Source: Gordonia soli NBRC 108243 (lineage in GTDB: Bacteria; Actinomycetota; Actinomycetes; Mycobacteriales; Mycobacteriaceae). Taken from it: 64,000 nt of DNA. Position 1 is the first letter of the stretch. The number at the start of each line of letters is the position of its first letter. The stretch spans positions 124,001-188,000 of the forward strand of contig NZ_BANX01000002.1 in assembly GCF_000334455.1 (NCBI RefSeq), read 5' to 3'. This document shows positions 61,524 to 64,000 of the stretch, piece after piece. The notes beneath the pieces are model-generated. The model was not told the DNA's origin and did not search any database. It saw nothing but the letters and a program-made list of their open reading frames with translations. The position numbers were made by a program, and so were the translations under genes.

Positions 61524-62738
61524 ATGACCACAGCCGACGACATCGAGGGCGGATGGTCACTGCCCCGCGGCACGATAATCCTGGTCACCGTGGCGGGGCT
61601 GGTGGTCGCGGTCGCAGGCATCAAGGCATTCTCGGGCATCGTCGGCCCGACCTTCCTCGCGTTGATGCTGACCGTCGCGGTTCACCCGATCCCGGTATGG
61701 CTGCGACGCAAGGGTGTTCCGACCTGGCTCGCCTTTGTGCTCACCCTGCTCGCGGTGTACGGAATCCTGATCGCGCTGTTCGCGTCACTGGCGTTCTCGG
61801 TCGCCCGGTTGGCGACCATCCTGCCGACGTACTCCGACAAGTTCGACACGATGGTCGACGACTTCCAGTCGTTCCTCACCTCCCACGGCGTCAGCCACGA
61901 CAAGGTGCAGGACGCGCTGTCGCACATCGACACCAGCAAGATAGTCGGCGCGCTGACCGACGTGTTGCAGAGCACGGTCGGGATCGCCTCGGCTCTCGTG
62001 CTCGTCCTGACGCTGTTGCTGTTCATGGTCGCCGACGCCATCGGGTACAGCGACCGCATGGATGCGCTGCGCCGGGATCGCCCCGACATCGCCAGGGCCT
62101 TCACCTCTTTCGCGTCGGGTACCCGCAGTTACCTCTGGGTGTCGACGGTGTTCGGCTTCATCGTCGCGGTGATCGATACGGGCGCACTGTGGTTGATCGG
62201 CATCCCCCTCCCGATCCTGTGGGGACTGCTGTCGTTCATCACCAACTACATCCCCAACATCGGCTTCGTCATCGGACTCGTCCCACCGGCCCTCCTCGGG
62301 CTCCTGGACGGCGGGGTGTCGACGATGCTCCTGGTGATCGTCGTCTACAGCGTCATCAACGTCGCGATCCAGTCGATCATCCAGCCCAAGTTCGTCGGCG
62401 ACGCCGTCGGCTTGTCGACGACCCTGACCTTCCTGTCACTGGTGTTCTGGGCGTGGGCGATCGGGCCGCTCGGCGCGTTGCTCGCGGTGCCGCTCACGCT
62501 GATGGCCAAGGCGCTGCTCATCGACATCGACCCGAGTACGCGGTGGGCGGATGTACTGTTGTCGGCGTCCGCGCCGAAACACCAGGGCGACAGCGCGGGC
62601 ACCAGTGGTGGCGAAGAGAGCAGCGGCGGCAACAGGAGCGGCGAGGCGGCGCCCCGCGACGATTCCGGGCCCGGAACCGATCCCGACACCGGCCCGCCGG
62701 ACCCGACCACCGGTGCAGGAACTACTCAGCCCACCTGA
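61524..62738 (+). CDS. AI-2E family (PF01594) transporter
   Basis: 404-aa membrane protein with about eight spans and the family core GLLSFITNYIPNIGFVIGLV, QSIIQPKFVGDAVGLSTTL and WAWAIGPLGALLAVPLT. Members export quorum signals or exchange Na+/H+; the substrate is unknown. The C-terminal 60 residues are Gly/Ser/Asp-rich and disordered. ATG 61524 follows GGGGAG. Confidence 0.9.
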   Translation: MTTADDIEGGWSLPRGTIILVTVAGLVVAVAGIKAFSGIVGPTFLALMLTVAVHPIPVWLRRKGVPTWLAFVLTLLAVYGILIALFASLAFSVARLATILPTYSDKFDTMVDDFQSFLTSHGVSHDKVQDALSHIDTSKIVGALTDVLQSTVGIASALVLVLTLLLFMVADAIGYSDRMDALRRDRPDIARAFTSFASGTRSYLWVSTVFGFIVAVIDTGALWLIGIPLPILWGLLSFITNYIPNIGFVIGLVPPALLGLLDGGVSTMLLVIVVYSVINVAIQSIIQPKFVGDAVGLSTTLTFLSLVFWAWAIGPLGALLAVPLTLMAKALLIDIDPSTRWADVLLSASAPKHQGDSAGTSGGEESSGGNRSGEAAPRDDSGPGTDPDTGPPDPTTGAGTTQPT

Positions 62739-62743
62739 GTAGT
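62721..62743 (+). terminator. hairpin overlapping the AI-2E gene stop
   Basis: Perfect 9-bp stem ACTACTCAG / CTGAGTAGT with loop CCCAC; the right arm contains the TGA stop codon (62736-62738). No U-run follows. Confidence 0.5.
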
Positions 62744-62785
62744 CGCACTCATCCCCGGGACTCGCGCGGCGGCGATGCTCATCGC

Positions 62786-63154
62786 ATGACGAATCCCGAG
62801 ATCCCCCAGACCCCGACCACCGCGGCGTTCTACGCCCAAGCCGCCATCGCCTTCGGCGTCAGCCTGGCCACGTCGGTCATCGGCATCCTCTACCTCCCGC
62901 TCGATCCGTGGCAGCGCGGATTCCTCGGGATCACCCTGCTGTTCCTCACCTCGAGCACCTTCACGCTCGCCAAGGTGGTCCGCGATCGCCAGGAACAGTC
63001 CAGCGTTCGGGCCCGCCTCGACGAGGCCCGCGTCGACAAGTTGATCGCCGAACACGATCCGTACGGGAAGCTGCGCGGACGTCCCGTTCCGGCAACCCCT
63101 CCGGCCCAGGGCGGCACCCCGGTTCCCGGCGCGCAGGCCCAAGGCGCACCCTGA
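62786..63154 (+). CDS. YiaA/YiaB two-helix domain protein
   Basis: 122-aa inner-membrane protein: AFYAQAAIAFGVSLATSVIG and WQRGFLGITLLFLTSSTFTL form the YiaAB two-helix pair. The charged region VRDRQEQSSVRARLDEARVD and a Pro/Gly tail follow. Function unknown. ATG 62786. Confidence 0.85.
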   Translation: MTNPEIPQTPTTAAFYAQAAIAFGVSLATSVIGILYLPLDPWQRGFLGITLLFLTSSTFTLAKVVRDRQEQSSVRARLDEARVDKLIAEHDPYGKLRGRPVPATPPAQGGTPVPGAQAQGAP

Positions 63155-63255
63155 ACCGTCGAATCGCGGAACGGCGGTGAGTCGGTCGACACGACCGGGT
63201 AGATTCGCAGACGATCATCTGATCACGCACGTTGACAGATAGGTGAGCCACTGCG

Positions 63256-64000
63256 ATGGACATGACCTGGGCACCCGCCGACATCGCGTTCCGCGACGAG
63301 GTACGCGCCTTCCTCGACGAGAAACTGACGCCCGAACTCCGATCCGCCGGCCGCTCGGCCACCAGCGTCTACGCCGACCACGAAGCGTCGATGGCCTGGC
63401 AGGCGATCCTGCACGAACGCGGCTGGGCCGCGCCCGCGTGGCCGGTCGAGCACGGCGGCTGCGACTGGACCCAGACCCAGCACTACATCTTCAGTCGGGA
63501 GTCGGTGCTGGCCGGTGCGCCGGCGTTGTCGCCCATGGGTATCCGGATGGTGTCGCACGCCATCATCGCCTACGGCACACAGGAGCAGAAGGACTTCTTC
63601 CTCCCCGGCATCCTCTCCGGCGACGTCTTCTTCTGCCAGGGGTACTCCGAGCCGGAGTCGGGTTCCGACCTCGCGTCCCTCTCGATGTCCGCGGTCGCCG
63701 ACGGTGACGACCTGGTCTGCACCGGCAGCAAGATCTGGACAACCCATGCCGCCGAGGCGAACTGGATCTTCTGTCTCGTCCGCACCTCGCGCAGCGGGAG
63801 GAAGCAGCAGGGCATCACCTTCCTGCTCATCGACATGAACTCCCCGGGTATCTCGGTGTCACCGTTGGTGATGTCGTCCGGCGAGCAGATCCAGGCGCAG
63901 GTCTTCTTCGACGACGTGCGGGTCCCGAAGGCCAACGTGCTGGGGGCGATCGACGACGGATGGACCGTCGCGAAATACCTCCTCGTGTTCGAACGCGGCG
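63256..64000 (+). CDS. acyl-CoA dehydrogenase, truncated by the window end
   Basis: At least 248 codons; the frame is open to the last base. It starts MDMTWAPADIAFRDEVRAFL and shows the FAD/substrate-binding GYSEPESGSDLASLSMSA and GSKIWTTHAAEANWIFCLVR, then LLIDMNSPGISVSPLV and FFDDVRVPKANVLGAIDDGW. It oxidises an acyl-CoA to the enoyl form; chain length cannot be told. AGGTGAG precedes ATG 63256. Confidence 0.92.
   Translation, partial: MDMTWAPADIAFRDEVRAFLDEKLTPELRSAGRSATSVYADHEASMAWQAILHERGWAAPAWPVEHGGCDWTQTQHYIFSRESVLAGAPALSPMGIRMVSHAIIAYGTQEQKDFFLPGILSGDVFFCQGYSEPESGSDLASLSMSAVADGDDLVCTGSKIWTTHAAEANWIFCLVRTSRSGRKQQGITFLLIDMNSPGISVSPLVMSSGEQIQAQVFFDDVRVPKANVLGAIDDGWTVAKYLLVFERG

Overview
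This is a GC-rich, gene-dense chromosomal window from an actinobacterium of the order Mycobacteriales. I favour a Gordonia-type organism. The evidence is gene content and gene order. There are markers of mycothiol (mshB), coenzyme F420 (fbiA, fbiB, cofG and an F420-type LLM oxidoreductase), mannolipid/LAM control (manA, lpqW) and methylglucose lipopolysaccharide (gpgS). Several runs match Mycobacterium tuberculosis order: Rv3255c to Rv3262, Rv1213 to Rv1201c, Rv1178/Rv1177, and Rv1173 to Rv1157c. I saw no rRNA, tRNA, CRISPR array, insertion sequence or prophage. The genus call is inference.

Layout. 0-8 kb: manA, a sugar-isomerase-like SIS gene, a DUF3499 gene, a degenerate zincin, whiB2, then fbiA-fbiB-NUDIX. 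pmmA, expected between the SIS gene and the DUF3499 gene, is absent. 8-23 kb: glycogen genes glgC and glgM, a RlmA-type methyltransferase, a 55-aa DUF3117 gene, a DivIVA-like gene, gpgS-folP2, fadD6, two LOG-family genes, dapE, DM13 and FKBP exported proteins, an LLM oxidoreductase and dapD. 23-31.6 kb: a mirror-image array of 21-bp repeats, dapC-fdxC, a cysteine dioxygenase-rhodanese pair, then the FO-synthase locus and mshB. 31.6-44.7 kb: lpqW, typA, a 58-aa cysteine protein, mutT2, a thiamine-type ABC transporter, two related secreted proteins, a secreted hydrolase and a lysoplasmalogenase-like membrane protein. 44.8-64 kb: accessory-looking content. It holds a sugar porter, an HhH-GPD protein, a decapeptide-repeat protein with a coupled cupin gene, a WS/DGAT-type acyltransferase, a six-gene Asp23/AmaP envelope operon divergent from an ECF sigma gene, a DszC-like flavoprotein, a thiolase-crotonase fusion, a DapA-like aldolase with a divergent LysR gene, an AI-2E family permease and the start of an acyl-CoA dehydrogenase.

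Most striking locus. Where M. tuberculosis carries fbiC (a CofG-CofH fusion), this genome has three overlapping genes. They encode a CofH-like protein, a Baeyer-Villiger-type flavin monooxygenase, and a stand-alone CofG. CofG keeps its CxxxCxxC radical-SAM cluster. The CofH-like protein has lost its cluster through a gap of about 19 residues and retains a single cysteine. Either a second FO synthase exists elsewhere, or this operon does different chemistry.

Translational coupling by ATGA/GTGA overlaps is pervasive: fbiA-fbiB-NUDIX, gpgS-folP2, the LOG pair, the FO locus, lpqW-mshB, the ABC operon, the Asp23 operon and the sigma-factor pair. Starts were moved inward from the longest open frames where overlaps, ribosome-binding sites or family alignment supported it.
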